Shown here: positions 5,823 to 5,948 of the stretch, one piece after another
Layout of the letters: the number at the start of each line of letters is the position of its first letter
Position numbering within the stretch: position 1 is the stretch's first letter
Assembly (NCBI GenBank): GCA_937888935.1
Contig: CALARO010000308.1
Location: forward strand, 1 to 5,948
DNA: 5,948 nucleotides
From: an uncultured Clostridia bacterium
Lineage (GTDB): Bacteria > Bacillota > Clostridia > Christensenellales > Borkfalkiaceae
Direction of reading: 5' to 3'
Notes under the pieces: generated by a model
Database searches by the model: none
Told to the model about the DNA's origin: nothing
The model's input: the letters and a program-made list of their open reading frames with translations, nothing else
Program-made: the position numbers and the translations under genes

Positions 5823-5948
5823 AAATCATTTAAATATTTGTAACGTATGCGGCGCAAATCTTGTGCCGAAAGATGGGCATTGGTATTGTCCTGCTTGCGG
5901 CTATTATAAAGCCGAGGAAACAACAAGCGAACTCGATACGCTGATTTA
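5809..5948 (+). CDS. Zinc-ribbon protein, N-terminal part (3'-partial)
   Basis: The ATG at 5809 overlaps the ATPase stop by 14 bp in a different frame, and a GAGGGG site lies just upstream, which makes it a genuine coupled start. The 46 codons present encode a classic zinc ribbon: C11-x2-C14 (ICNVCGA), a turn with PKDGHWY, then C27-x2-C30 (YCPACGYY). An acidic, Thr/Ser-containing segment (KAEETTSELDTLI) follows. The frame runs to the edge, and the final two bases (TA) could begin either Tyr or a stop, so the length is unknown. From memory, Firmicutes have longer proteins with an N-terminal ribbon of this style followed by TPR-like helices and effector or repeat domains; membership of that group is an inference. 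A DNA-binding role cannot be assumed. Confidence 0.82.
   Translation, partial: METIKNHLNICNVCGANLVPKDGHWYCPACGYYKAEETTSELDTLI

Overview
The window is a compact, one-directional piece of an AT-rich bacterial genome with almost no non-coding DNA. It holds three plus-strand genes: the 3' part of a giant repeat-rich membrane protein (running off the left edge, stop at 4671-4673), a complete 379-residue AAA+ ATPase (4683-5822), and the 5' end of a zinc-ribbon protein (from 5809, running off the right edge). The gaps are +9 bp and -14 bp, so the three are most likely one operon. No RNA gene, insertion sequence, CRISPR array, terminator or convincing promoter was found. The low GC, the purine-rich ribosome binding site before the third gene, and the BspA-type leucine-rich repeats combined with Listeria-Bacteroides (InlB B / Flg_new) repeats suggest a gut- or rumen-type, probably uncultured Firmicutes (Clostridia-like) organism. 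This taxonomic guess is soft, because such repeat proteins also occur in other phyla.

Region 1 (1-4673) encodes a cytoplasmic helical, highly charged stretch, a basic stop (residues about 63-71), one transmembrane helix (about 72-96), a short block of BspA-like leucine-rich repeats (LRR), nine tandem InlB-B/Flg_new repeats of 71-79 residues, and a second, long BspA-like LRR block ending in a typical C-terminal cap. The predicted topology is N-in/C-out, so nearly 1,460 residues would lie outside the membrane. The true N-terminus, and any cytoplasmic effector domain, lies upstream of the window.

Region 2 (4683-5822) encodes a Vps4/Cdc48-like single-ring AAA+ ATPase with an N-terminal MIT-like three-helix segment, an acidic/polar linker and all catalytic motifs present. 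Region 3 (5809-5948) begins a protein with a CxxC...CxxC zinc ribbon.

Taken together, the locus looks like a surface-exposed recognition or adhesion protein co-expressed with a cytoplasmic MIT-AAA remodelling ATPase and a zinc-ribbon partner. No part of this combination matches a named system that I can identify with confidence. Joint function is inferred only from gene order and spacing.
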